Shown here piece after piece: positions 1-8,290 of a stretch of 64,000 nucleotides of DNA. Every line of letters begins with the position of its first letter. Positions within the stretch are counted from its first letter, which is position 1. The notes beneath the pieces were generated by a model. That model was not told the origin of the DNA and did no database searches. It worked only from the letters and a program-made list of their open reading frames with translations. The DNA is from Geodermatophilus aquaeductus. GTDB lineage: Bacteria; Actinomycetota; Actinomycetes; Mycobacteriales; Geodermatophilaceae. The stretch is from positions 16,584-80,583 of the forward strand of contig NZ_FXTJ01000017.1 in the NCBI RefSeq assembly GCF_900182545.1, read 5' to 3'. The position numbers were made by a program, and so were the translations under genes.

Positions 1-2213
1 TCATCGGTGGCCCCGTCCACGTCGACGAGGTCGTCCAGAACGCCGTCGAGGAGTGCCGGCAACGGAGCCGAGCGGCGAGCGGTGACCGAGGCGGTCAACC
101 GCTCGAGGCCGTCGTCGAGGGTGGCGCCGCGGCGCTCGACCAGCCCGTCCGTGTAGAGCACGAGCGTCGCACCCGGAGACAGCTTGGTGGTCGCTTCTGG
201 ACGGGATCCGGCGTGCAGGCCCAGAGCCGGGCCGAGACCGCCGTCGAGGTAGCCGTTGGGCCCCGTGCCATCGGTGCCCGTCAGGAGCGGCGGCGGATGC
301 CCGGCGTGGCTGTAGGTCAGCCGGCCGGTATCCGGCTCCAGCCGCGAGCAGGAGACGGTGCTCAGCCGGGCTCCGGGCACGTGCGCGGCGAAGCGGTCCA
401 GGACCTCCAGCGCCTGTGCGGGTGAGAAGTCGGCGAGCAGCAGGCCGGCCAGCGCGCTGCGCAGCTGGCCCATCACCGCGGCGGCGGGCGCACCGTCGCC
501 GACGACGTCGCCGACGGCGACCGCCACGGCGCCGCCGGTGAGCGGCAGGACGTCGTACCAGTCGCCTCCGGCAGACGTGCCCTGCATCGCCGGCAGGTAG
601 CGGGCGGTGACCGCCAGCCGGTCCACGGCCGGGATGTCACCGGGCAACAGGCTGCGCTGCAGGGTCTCGGCCATCTCCCGGCGGACGTCGGCCAGCGCGG
701 CGCGTTCGAAGGCCACCGCGACCTGATCGGCGACGGTGAGCAGCAGCGCGCGCTCGTCGGCGTCGAAGGGCCGCGGGGTCCGGAAGGTCAGGGCCAGCGC
801 GCCGACCGGCCGGTCACCGACGAGCAGCGGCAGCGCGGCGACACCCTGCGTCTGCTCGGACAGGCTCTCCTCCACGGCGGGGTACCGCGCCACGACGGCC
901 GCCCGATCGGGCAGCCAGACGGGGCGGCGCGTGAGCACGGCGTCGGGCAGGGGCACCGAGGACGTCAGCGGCATCGTGGTGTACCGGTCCCAGCGCCCGG
1001 GCGGGGCACCGACGACGTCGACGGTGTGCAGCAGCCCGTCCTCGCCCAGTCCGCACACGGCCACCACCGAGGCGCCGAGCACGTCGCGCAGGCCTGTGGT
1101 GAGGGCGGCGGCGGCCTCGGCCGCCGTGCCGGCTGCCGACAGCGCCACGGTGATCTCGTGCAGCTGCCGCCGCTGGGCGGCCAGCCGCTCGGCGGCCACC
1201 ATCGTCGCCAGGCGCTGACCGAGATCGGCGGCGAGTGCGATGTCGGCGTCGTCGTACCGGTCCGGCGCCTGAGCGGTGCAGGTCAGCAATCCGACCACGG
1301 CGCCGCCGATGGTCAGCGGCGCGGCCAGCCCGCTGACGCCGCCGATCTCGGTGAGCGCGGCGAACTGGGCCTCGTCGGTGGTGGCGGCCCGGAACAGCTG
1401 CTCGGTGACCTCGGGGACGGCGAACGCGCGTCCGGCCCGCAGCTCCACGGCGAACTCGTCAGGCACCCGCATCGACCCCAGCGCCCGCACCCGGTCGGCC
1501 AGGCCTGCCGGGGCCACGGCCACCGGCCGGTACCGCTCGTCGTCCCCGCGCAGCCACACCGCGGCCCAGTCACACAGGTCAGGTACGAGCAGCCCGGTGA
1601 CCGATGTGAGTCGTTCCTCCACGCTGCCGGGACCGGTGAGCACCCGGCCGGCCGCGGCCAGCAGCGCCGCGGCCAGCTCACGCCGCTTCGAGTCGCTGAC
1701 GTCGACGAGGACCGAGTGCATGGCGCTGGCCGTCCCGGTCTCGTCGCGAGCCACGTGGGCCAGGTGCTGCAGCCACACCCAGCGGCCGTCGGCCGCCCGG
1801 ACCCGGTAGGTGAGGGACACGTCGTCGCCGTCGACGATCGTGGCGCGCACGGTGGACAGCACCTCATCGGCGTCGTCCGGGTGGAGGATCCGCTGCCACA
1901 AGCCGGGATCGTCCAGCCACTGCCGGACCGGATAGCCCAGCACCTCCTCGGCACGGGCATTGACGAAGCGGAAGCGCCAGGTCGACGGGTCGCGCTCCCA
2001 CACGATCGCGTTCAGCCCGGCGACCATCGCCTGCATCCGGGCCGCGCTCGCCTCGGCCGCCCGGCGGGCCGCCTGCGCGGCATCGGCGTCCCGGCTCGCC
2101 CGTTCCGCTTCCTCACGGACGCCGACGAGTTCGGCCCGGGCATCGGAGCCGACCGGCTCCCGTGGAGCGACTGGGCCGGTCCTGCGCGCTCGGGGATCGT
2201 GCTGTGGTGCCAC
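1..2213 (-). CDS. PAS-GAF-GAF-PP2C (SpoIIE-type) serine phosphatase, C-terminus cut by window edge
   Basis: About 737 residues are visible and the frame runs off position 1, so the end of the phosphatase domain is missing. Domains in order: a short charged helix (1-50), a PAS domain (about 55-175, with WRFRFVNARAEEVLGYPV), two GAF domains (about 185-327 and 338-505), and a PP2C/SpoIIE domain from LQRSLLPGDIP (about 513) on. The metal-binding motifs GGDWYDV, GDVVGDG and LYTDGLVERR are present, so it is probably active. Such proteins dephosphorylate anti-sigma-factor antagonists in partner switching. GTG at 2213 is chosen because AAGGGG lies 7 bases upstream; GTG 2303 and ATG 2036 are also in frame. 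It is divergent from another PP2C phosphatase. Confidence 0.88.
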   Translation of the reverse strand, partial: MAPQHDPRARRTGPVAPREPVGSDARAELVGVREEAERASRDADAAQAARRAAEASAARMQAMVAGLNAIVWERDPSTWRFRFVNARAEEVLGYPVRQWLDDPGLWQRILHPDDADEVLSTVRATIVDGDDVSLTYRVRAADGRWVWLQHLAHVARDETGTASAMHSVLVDVSDSKRRELAAALLAAAGRVLTGPGSVEERLTSVTGLLVPDLCDWAAVWLRGDDERYRPVAVAPAGLADRVRALGSMRVPDEFAVELRAGRAFAVPEVTEQLFRAATTDEAQFAALTEIGGVSGLAAPLTIGGAVVGLLTCTAQAPDRYDDADIALAADLGQRLATMVAAERLAAQRRQLHEITVALSAAGTAAEAAAALTTGLRDVLGASVVAVCGLGEDGLLHTVDVVGAPPGRWDRYTTMPLTSSVPLPDAVLTRRPVWLPDRAAVVARYPAVEESLSEQTQGVAALPLLVGDRPVGALALTFRTPRPFDADERALLLTVADQVAVAFERAALADVRREMAETLQRSLLPGDIPAVDRLAVTARYLPAMQGTSAGGDWYDVLPLTGGAVAVAVGDVVGDGAPAAAVMGQLRSALAGLLLADFSPAQALEVLDRFAAHVPGARLSTVSCSRLEPDTGRLTYSHAGHPPPLLTGTDGTGPNGYLDGGLGPALGLHAGSRPEATTKLSPGATLVLYTDGLVERRGATLDDGLERLTASVTARRSAPLPALLDGVLDDLVDVDGATD

Positions 2214-2630
2214 CGCTGGACCCCTTGCCTGACGACCCCGCGGAGCGGGCCGGGCGACCGCCCGACGCCCGCCGCGGAGAGCTTCCGTGAACCTGGTAGG
2301 CACGCGACCAGCGCGCCTAGACTGCGCTGGCGGTCAGCAGTGGTCGCCCTGGGCGGGCACCGTGCACTCCCCGACCTGCCGGTCGGCCGTGCGACGGTGG
2401 TGGTCTTCGTGGGTGGCGCCGCGGACATACCCGGGCCCAGCGGTCGAAAACGCGGGCCGCTGGGCCGCCCGGCCAGGACGTGGCCGCCCCGCTCCGGAGC
2501 TGGAGCGGCGGAAGCCGGTCGTCCATCGCGGCGCGTCGCACGGCGTTGCGGCCGCCGGCGACGGGCGGGGCGGCCTCGAACGGATCTCGTCGAACAGGTG
2601 CGCGGGAGCCACATCAGGGCGGAGGCCGGG
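2214..2630. other. divergent intergenic region between two PP2C phosphatases
   Basis: This 417-base gap separates the two divergent phosphatase genes and must hold both promoters. No clear -10/-35 pair, palindrome or convincing small gene was seen. Open frames here are extensions of the flanking genes in a high-GC background. Confidence 0.5.
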
Positions 2631-4766
2631 ATGACGCGCCTGTCCGTGCCCGGGCGGCTGTTGCTCCTGGTCGCCGCCGGATACGCCGCCGGTTCCATCA
2701 CCTCCTTCGTGCTCTTCGAGTCCTCGAGCACGGGCGCCGTCCTCTTCCTGCCCGCCGGCGTGACCCTCTCGGCCCTCGTGCTCACCGAGCGTCGGCGGTG
2801 GCCGTGGATCCTGGCGACAGCCGCACTGGTCGAGGTGGCCATCGACCGGACACAGGGAATCGGCCCGATCGCAGCCTGGGGGTTCGCCCTCGCCAACACC
2901 GCCGAGCCCCTCGTCGGGGCCACTCTCCTGCGCCGCTTCGCGCCCGATCTCGATCTCGGACGCCGCCGCGACCTCGGGATCTTCCTGCTCTGCGGAGTGC
3001 TGGCCGGCCCGTTCGTGGGCGGGCTGATCGGCTCGCTGACCATCCACTGGTCGCAGGGGCCGCCCGTGCTCGACGGCCTCCTCCCGTTCTGGGCCGGAGA
3101 CGGGCTCGGCGTGCTGACCGTGGCCGGGGCCGTGCTGACCTGGCGGCTGGACCGGGGCCACCCCGACACCCCGAGCCAGGTCCGACGGACGGTGCTCCTG
3201 CTGGCGACCGTCGGGGTGACGGTGGCCGTGTTCTGGCCGGTCGTCGTCCCGCTGGCGTACCTGACCATTCCCTGGTTGTTCTGGCTGGCCGTCCGGTACG
3301 GGGTCGCGGTCGTCACCGAGGCCGGTCTGGTGGTCGCGGTGACCGCGAACGTCATGACCGTCGTCGGGCGCGGCCCGTGGGCCCCGCTCCACGACTCGCC
3401 ACGGATGGAGGCCGCCCTCCTGCAACTGTTCATCGCCGTGGCGGTCCTGGGGGCCTGGCTGCTGGCCGTGGAGATCGCCGAGCGCGAGCGCGCCCGGGCG
3501 ATGTCCCGGCAGGAGGCCGCGACCCGGCGCCGGGTGGAGGCACTCCAGCAGGTGACCGCCGGGCTGGCGACCGCGGCGACCACCGAGGCGATCGCCGAGG
3601 TGCTCGTCCGTTCCGGCATCGGCCTGCTCGCGGACTCCGGTGCCGTGGGGGTGATCGTCGGGGACAGCGCCCGGTTGCGGGTCTGGACGACGTCCGGGCC
3701 TGCCCTGACCGACCTGTCGCTGGACGACCGGTCGCCCCTGGCAACCGCCGCCCGGCGCCATGCCCCCGTCCGGGCATGGTCGCCCGCCGCTCTGGCAGTT
3801 CCGGCCCGGGCAGCGGGCACGACGTTCGGGGCACTGGAGTTCCGCTTCGCCGACGACGGCGCCATCGACAGCGACGTCATCACGATGTCCCGCACCCTGG
3901 CCGAGCTGATGGCCCCGGCGTTGCACCGAGCGAGGCTGTACGAGGAGGAACGAGAGGCCGCCCACCAGTTGCAGCGCTCCTTCCTCCCCGTCGTGCCGGA
4001 TGAGTTGCCCGGGGCGCAGTTCGCCGGCTGCTACCGCCCGGCCGACCAGCACCACGACATCGGCGGCGACTGGTATGGCGCCTTCCCGCTGCCCGGCGAC
4101 CGGGTGGGGTTCGCCGTGGGCGACGTGGTCGGCCACGACCTGCGCGCCGCGGCCGCGATGGGGCGGCTGCACTCGGCGCTGAGCGTCCTGGCCGCCACGC
4201 CGCACGACGGCCCGGCCGCCGTCCTCGACGCGCTCGACCGGGCGTCGTCGACCATCCCGGGCGCAGGGCTCACCACCATCGGCTACGCCGAGTACGACCC
4301 GGCCACCGGTCGGCTGTGCTACGCCAGCGCGGGCCACCCACCCCCGTTGCTGGTGACCGACCACCGGCCACGATGGCTCGACGACGGCCGCTCCCGTCCG
4401 CTCGGCGCCGCGTCGGGGCCGCGCTCGGAGGCCCTCGCCGTCGTCCCGCCCGGGTCGATGCTGCTCTGGTACTCCGACGGGCTCGTCGAACGCCGCGATG
4501 CCGACCTCGACGACGGTCTCCTGCGCCTGTCCTCGGTCGCCTCCCGGCTCGATGGCGAGGACCCACAGACCTGGTGCGACGCCGTGATGCACGAACTGAC
4601 CGGCGGTCAGCGGCTGCACGACGACGTCGTGCTCATCTGCCTCCGGCTGCGAGCTCCGGCCTCCGACAGGACCGTTCCGCCGACCGTCGTGTCCCCGGAC
4701 GGCGACGGAGCACGATCCGCACGACTCCGGCTGCCCGATCTGGCCCCGCGCAGCAGCCGGCGCTGA
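2631..4766 (+). CDS. MASE1 membrane sensor with GAF-like and PP2C (SpoIIE-type) phosphatase domains
   Basis: 711 residues. The first 280 or so are hydrophobic with about eight membrane segments and resemble a MASE1 sensor domain. A short helix follows (ERERARAMSRQEAATRR), then a GAF-like region (about 300-430), then a PP2C domain starting at LQRSFLPVVPDELPG (about 446). GGDWYGAF, VGDVVGHD and WYSDGLVERR are the metal-site motifs. It probably senses an envelope or membrane signal and dephosphorylates a STAS-type antagonist; the STAS gene just downstream fits. ATG at 2631 has GGAG seven bases upstream. The frame is open far upstream, but that stretch has no domain and overlaps the divergent gene. 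Confidence 0.87.
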   Translation: MTRLSVPGRLLLLVAAGYAAGSITSFVLFESSSTGAVLFLPAGVTLSALVLTERRRWPWILATAALVEVAIDRTQGIGPIAAWGFALANTAEPLVGATLLRRFAPDLDLGRRRDLGIFLLCGVLAGPFVGGLIGSLTIHWSQGPPVLDGLLPFWAGDGLGVLTVAGAVLTWRLDRGHPDTPSQVRRTVLLLATVGVTVAVFWPVVVPLAYLTIPWLFWLAVRYGVAVVTEAGLVVAVTANVMTVVGRGPWAPLHDSPRMEAALLQLFIAVAVLGAWLLAVEIAERERARAMSRQEAATRRRVEALQQVTAGLATAATTEAIAEVLVRSGIGLLADSGAVGVIVGDSARLRVWTTSGPALTDLSLDDRSPLATAARRHAPVRAWSPAALAVPARAAGTTFGALEFRFADDGAIDSDVITMSRTLAELMAPALHRARLYEEEREAAHQLQRSFLPVVPDELPGAQFAGCYRPADQHHDIGGDWYGAFPLPGDRVGFAVGDVVGHDLRAAAAMGRLHSALSVLAATPHDGPAAVLDALDRASSTIPGAGLTTIGYAEYDPATGRLCYASAGHPPPLLVTDHRPRWLDDGRSRPLGAASGPRSEALAVVPPGSMLLWYSDGLVERRDADLDDGLLRLSSVASRLDGEDPQTWCDAVMHELTGGQRLHDDVVLICLRLRAPASDRTVPPTVVSPDGDGARSARLRLPDLAPRSSRR

Positions 4767-5153
4767 ATGCCCTCCGGTAGGTCACGCGGGTGGTGGCGAC
4801 GGGCAGCCGGCGACGCGGGCGTCCTGCATGGGAGCTTCGCAGCACCGAGCCGCGGAGCCGCTTCGCCGGCTGGTGCAGCCGGTGGCCGCTACGCCGGACG
4901 GCGCCGTCGCGGCGATCGGCGCCTGGTGGTTGCGGCCGACGTCCCTGGTCGCGGGGCCGCGGGCCGAGCGCCGTCGCGACTGACGCACCGGGCCCTCGGC
5001 CACGCCGCCGGGGCACAGATCACGTCACGGCGCGGGAAGGGTGACCGTGATGGTCGGCCGCGTACGGTCACCGGCGCGGAGTCCGGGCTCGAAGCCTGCG
5101 GACCCGGGGCTCCTTCTCCCGCCGACCGCCGCCGGTGGGGCCTGGAGGCTGGC
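4767..5153. other. intergenic region, no supported gene
   Basis: 387 bases between the MASE1 phosphatase and the STAS gene. Frames are open on both strands, as expected at this GC content, but none has a good ribosome binding site or a recognisable domain. A 51-codon frame at 4828-4983 is the least bad candidate and was not accepted. Confidence 0.4.
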
Positions 5154-5486
5154 ATGGCCCCGCATGCGAGGCGTCTTCGTCCCTTTCCCGGGTCGATCAC
5201 GATCGAGCACGAGGCGGGCGGGCGGCGGGTGCTCTGCCTGTCCGGTGACGTGGACTCCACGGCGGTGGCCGAGTACGAGAGCCGGCAGCGTGGCCTACCG
5301 GTGGTGGCCGACGTGATCGACGCCGGCACCGTGTCCTTCCTCGCATCCGCCGGGCTCGCCGTGATGGTGCGGTCCGCCGGGCCCGTCGGCGCCGTCGACG
5401 GGCTCGCGGGCCTCCGTGAGCACCGCGCCGGTGAGATGCGCAGACGGACCACTCGGATCGGGCAGCGGCGACCTGCGGACGAGTAG
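5154..5486 (+). CDS. STAS-domain protein (anti-sigma factor antagonist-like), divergent sequence
   Basis: 110 residues starting at ATG 5154, with GGAGG five bases upstream. The fold signature is a beta strand ITIEHEAGGRRVLCLSGDVD, then VVADVIDAGTVSFLASAGLA, which aligns with the STAS core DLSGVTFLDSSGL. The usual phosphorylatable Ser/Thr in the D-S-S-G turn is shifted: it reads A-S-A-G. The stretch between the strand and the core is short, and the C-terminus is rich in Arg. Its position behind two SpoIIE-type phosphatases suggests it was or is their substrate. It may be partly degenerate. Confidence 0.6.
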   Translation: MAPHARRLRPFPGSITIEHEAGGRRVLCLSGDVDSTAVAEYESRQRGLPVVADVIDAGTVSFLASAGLAVMVRSAGPVGAVDGLAGLREHRAGEMRRRTTRIGQRRPADE

Positions 5487-5512
5487 CGGCCTGAGGGGAG
5501 ACGGCGGAGCGA

Positions 5513-5875
5513 TCAGGCGGCCGGGTGGGCACTCTCCGCGCAGGCCACCTTCCCGTTCCCCAGTTTTCCTCCGGTGGCGCGCCAGTTGTCCTCCAACCAG
5601 CGGAGCGAGCCGTTCCGCGGAGGGATGGGCCACCGCTCCAACGCCTCCGACGCCGTCACCCATCGCGGCCCATTCGGGAGTTGCTCGCCGAAAAGCTCCC
5701 AGGCGTCCGCTCCCGGGTGTATCAGTCCCAGGAGCGGACTGATGCGGCAGACGCGAGGTAACGACGTGGTCGCCACTCCCCCACACGCACGGCATGACGT
5801 GGTCGACGTGAGCGCTCCGGCCGCGGCCGTCAGCGGGCGTTTCGCTGCACCGCTGCCCTGGCCACCGGTAGCCAT
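5513..5875 (-). CDS. hypothetical protein of unknown function (doubtful)
   Basis: 120 residues from ATG 5875. No domain recognised. The C-terminal half is rich in Trp (WELFGEQLPNGPRWV, ERW, LRWLEDNW) and looks protein-like. The N-terminal part is low in information, and no ribosome binding site is seen. A neighbouring frame contains HVDHVMP, which recalls an HNH nuclease core, so this may be a frameshifted relic. The base composition is less GC-rich than the flanks. It lies at the start of the decayed accessory island. Confidence 0.3.
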   Translation of the reverse strand: MATGGQGSGAAKRPLTAAAGALTSTTSCRACGGVATTSLPRVCRISPLLGLIHPGADAWELFGEQLPNGPRWVTASEALERWPIPPRNGSLRWLEDNWRATGGKLGNGKVACAESAHPAA

Positions 5876-5932
5876 CAACCGGTCGAACGCGACAGCCGGA
5901 CACGGCCATGGCCCACCACCCAGTCAGCAGCG

Positions 5933-6220
5933 GTGTCCGACAACCAGGACGCCCATCTCCTGCCCATCCCCGCGCCGCTCGCCGCCGGCTCACCGATCAC
6001 CTGCCCGAGAGCGTCGCCACGGCCGCCTACGAGTTCACTGTCGGCCCGCTGCTGGACAACCCCCACCGCGTCGGAAACCCGGCTGCGCCCACCGTTACAT
6101 GACTGGCACAGCGCCCGCCGCGGCACCTGCCGGGTCGTCCACCGCACTGACGACGACACCCACACCGTCACCGTCCTCGACCTCGCCCACCGCCGCGACG
6201 CCTACCGAACCGGCCGCTGA
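5933..6220 (+). pseudogene. RelE/ParE-family toxin relic with two frameshifts
   Basis: Joining two frames gives a RelE-like protein. It begins at GTG 5933 (SDNQDAHLLPIPAPLA), shifts frame near 5980 into RRLTDHLPESVATAAYEF and VGPLLDNPHRVGNP, then shifts back near 6078 into LRPPLHDWHSARRGTCRVVH and DDDTHTVTVLDLAHRRDAYR. The last part carries the RelE hallmarks: an RRGTYR-like motif, IDDDTHTV and a terminal HRRDAYR. Each shift corrects the other, so the ends share a frame. In the toxin family this protein would cleave mRNA at the ribosome. No antitoxin gene (Phd/YefM) was found upstream, which fits loss of function. Sequencing error is the alternative explanation. Confidence 0.65.
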
Positions 6221-6285
6221 CCACGCTGCCCGTCTGGCTCATCGACCAGCTCACCTGCGACCGCGGCCGCCGCTCGGGGAACTCC

Positions 6286-6878
6286 GACCTGCCCGGCAGC
6301 GGTAGCCACGACCACAGCGTGCAGGGCTTGGTCGTGCCGGCCGAGCAGACGTTCACGTTCCGCGCCGCGCCGCGCCGGCCAGGACCGGTGTAAGCGTTCC
6401 CCGGGGCCTTCCTCGCCAACTGTCCAGCGTCTCGCTGGGCCTGACCGCCGGGCCATCGACGTCGCGCTCGCCGTCGTGGAGAACAAGGTGTACCTGCCCC
6501 GCGGGGACCGGATGCGGGAGTTGCCGCGGGCGCGCCTCCGCGGTCGCCCGCGCGGGGACCGGGCCCGGTGCGGCGCGGGCGAACGTGTACGACGCCCCGG
6601 ACCGCATGTGGGACGAGCTGGAGAGCGACGGCGCCATGACCGCGCCGCACCGGGTGATCCTTGCCCTCTCCCGGGTGAACGCCTGCCGGAGAGCCCGCGA
6701 CGTCGCCCAGGCGATGGTGGACACGATCGGCACCCAGGCGGTCGACACCTCCTCACCGCTGGACCGGCTGCTGCGGGACGCGGTTGCGATGCAGCAGCAC
6801 CTGGTGGCCCCGGACCGGATGCTGGAGCTGGTGGGAGGCCTGGTCCTGGGCGAGGAGCCACCCGTCCCGTTCCTCTGA
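6286..6878 (+). pseudogene. acyl-CoA dehydrogenase / flavin monooxygenase (Acyl-CoA_dh_2 type) C-terminal relic
   Basis: Pieces of one protein lie in order but in different frames. GSGSHDHSVQGLVVPAEQTF (from about 6292) resembles the middle-domain motif G-S-H-D-x-x-V-x-x-x-F-V-P. VSLGLT then RRAIDVALAVVENKVYLP (6430-6500) is the first helix of the C-terminal domain. ARANVYDAPDRMWDEL to LGEEPPVPFL (about 6570-6878) is the end of the domain, including PLDRLLRDAVAMQQHLVAP. At least two frameshifts separate them and the N-terminal half is absent, so this is a decayed gene. Only the last 97 codons form a clean open frame. Confidence 0.65.
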
Positions 6879-6930
6879 CACGGTCCGGTCACGAGGCGGC
6901 CGACCGCGCGTGGCGGGACGCCTGATGCGG

Positions 6931-7845
6931 TCATCCGGGGGGTCGTCCGCGGGTGACGAAGCCGACGATCGCGTCGGTGACGAAGGCGGGGTCGTCCTCG
7001 TGCATCAGGTGGGACGCGCCGGGCACTGCCAGCTGCTCGGCGTCGGGCAGCAGGTCGGCGAGCCAGTCGCTGAGCGCGCCCTCGATGGTGGGGCTGTGCT
7101 CGCCGGTCAGCAGCAGCGCCGGGGCACGCACGGCGCGGATGTCCGGCTCGGTCAGCGGCGGGAACCCGGCGCGGAACTCGGCTCGCAGCGTGTCCGCGCT
7201 CTCTCGCATCTGCTGCCGGCGCTCGGGGGTCAGCCGGGCCAGGGCCTGACGGCCCAGCACGCCGCGGGCGAAGAGCTGCAGCGCCCGCTCGTCATCGCCG
7301 CGTCGGTAGGCCCAGGCCATCGGGGCGGAGGTGCGCAGCCCGAACCCGAGCACCGCCAGCGTCGCGCGCGGCCGGCGGCGCAGGCTGCGCATCAGGACGG
7401 CCGGCTGCGGGCGGGGTCCGGAGCCGAGCACCAGCGGCAGCAGCGGCGGCTCCTCGAGCACCAGGCTGCGGACCACCTCGGGGTGCTCGATCGCGGTGAG
7501 CAGGCAGATGAACGCTCCCCACGAGCTGCCGACCAGGTGCGCCGGCGCGGCTCCCAGGGTGTGCAGGAGCGTGACGAGGTCCGCGACGTGTACCGGCATC
7601 GGATCCACCGCACCGGGGGCGATGGGCTCGTTGGGCCGGGCGTAGCGGCGGCTGTAGGCGATCACGCGGCACCGCGCACCGAGCGGTTCCAGCTGGGCGG
7701 CCCAGGTGCGCAGGTCACCGAGACCGCCGTGCACGAGAACCACCGGCTCCCCGCGGCCGACCTCACGGTAGGCCAGCGACACGCCGTTGAGTGCCACGTG
7801 CTGCAGCGCCTCGAACCCGCCTCCCGCCGCCTCGGTGACCGTCAT
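6931..7845 (-). CDS. alpha/beta hydrolase
   Basis: 304 residues from ATG 7845, with AGGG about eight bases upstream; an in-frame GTG further up is less likely. It shows the alpha/beta hydrolase fold: VVLVHGGLGDLRTW forms the oxyanion loop region, VGSSWGAF holds the G-x-S-x-G nucleophile elbow, LLLTGEHSP precedes the catalytic acid region, and PGASHLMHEDDP supplies the catalytic His. The substrate cannot be told from sequence. It stands alone between decayed genes and appears intact. Confidence 0.85.
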   Translation of the reverse strand: MTVTEAAGGGFEALQHVALNGVSLAYREVGRGEPVVLVHGGLGDLRTWAAQLEPLGARCRVIAYSRRYARPNEPIAPGAVDPMPVHVADLVTLLHTLGAAPAHLVGSSWGAFICLLTAIEHPEVVRSLVLEEPPLLPLVLGSGPRPQPAVLMRSLRRRPRATLAVLGFGLRTSAPMAWAYRRGDDERALQLFARGVLGRQALARLTPERRQQMRESADTLRAEFRAGFPPLTEPDIRAVRAPALLLTGEHSPTIEGALSDWLADLLPDAEQLAVPGASHLMHEDDPAFVTDAIVGFVTRGRPPG

Positions 7846-7944
7846 GCCGCGTCCCTCGGCCTCTGCGCGGCACATCCTCCCCGCGGACCGACCGTCGGCC
7901 CGATGGCGACCGGCCGGGAGGCGACGCCGCGCCGGTCGCAGTGG

Positions 7945-8154
7945 CTAGCGCTGCTGCTCGGCGTCGATGGTCCACATCCGGACCAGCTCTCGATACGCCT
8001 CATCGGTCAGCCTCCGCACGTCGTCCTCGCAGCGCTGCAACTCCCGACGGAGTTCCGCGACGTGGGCGTGTGCGCGATCGAGCCGATCCCGGGTCGCAGC
8101 CAGCCGGGCCGCCTGGATCGACAGGTCGGGGGGTGTAGGGGTCGTGGTGGTCAC
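7945..8154 (-). CDS. small coiled-coil protein of unknown function
   Basis: 69 residues from GTG 8154, with a strong GGGAGG five bases upstream. After a Thr/Pro-rich start (TTTTPTPPD), the rest is one long amphipathic helix with heptad-like spacing (LAATRDRLDRAHAHVAELRR, LQRCEDDVRRLTDEAYRELV). It contains one Cys. It probably forms a dimeric coiled coil. No family recognised. It lies between the oxidoreductase and the hydrolase on the same strand. Confidence 0.6.
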   Translation of the reverse strand: MTTTTPTPPDLSIQAARLAATRDRLDRAHAHVAELRRELQRCEDDVRRLTDEAYRELVRMWTIDAEQQR

Positions 8155-8290
8155 GGGGACCTCCCGAGGATGGTGCGGCGCAGAGAGGAGCGCAGGAACG
8201 AACGTCCTCGCTCGCGCCGACCGGGTCAAGACCGTTGCGAGCCCCTCGGTGCGGGCGGCGACGCACACCGTCATTCCCCGGGCCAGGGGT

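Noticed and set aside
1026..2630. Plus-strand open frame continuous with the MASE1 phosphatase, giving a 1246-residue protein
   Set aside because: It overlaps the PAS-GAF gene on the other strand, has no domain, is His/Arg/Gly-rich as antisense frames are here, and ATG 2631 has a proper ribosome binding site.
4828..4983. 51-codon frame after the MASE1 phosphatase
   Set aside because: No ribosome binding site, no family resemblance, and the composition is typical of random high-GC sequence.
5690..5830. HVDHVMP on the minus strand, resembling an HNH nuclease core
   Set aside because: Only one motif is present; the paired Cys residues and the following N/H positions do not appear in any frame. 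It may be a relic, but the evidence is too thin.
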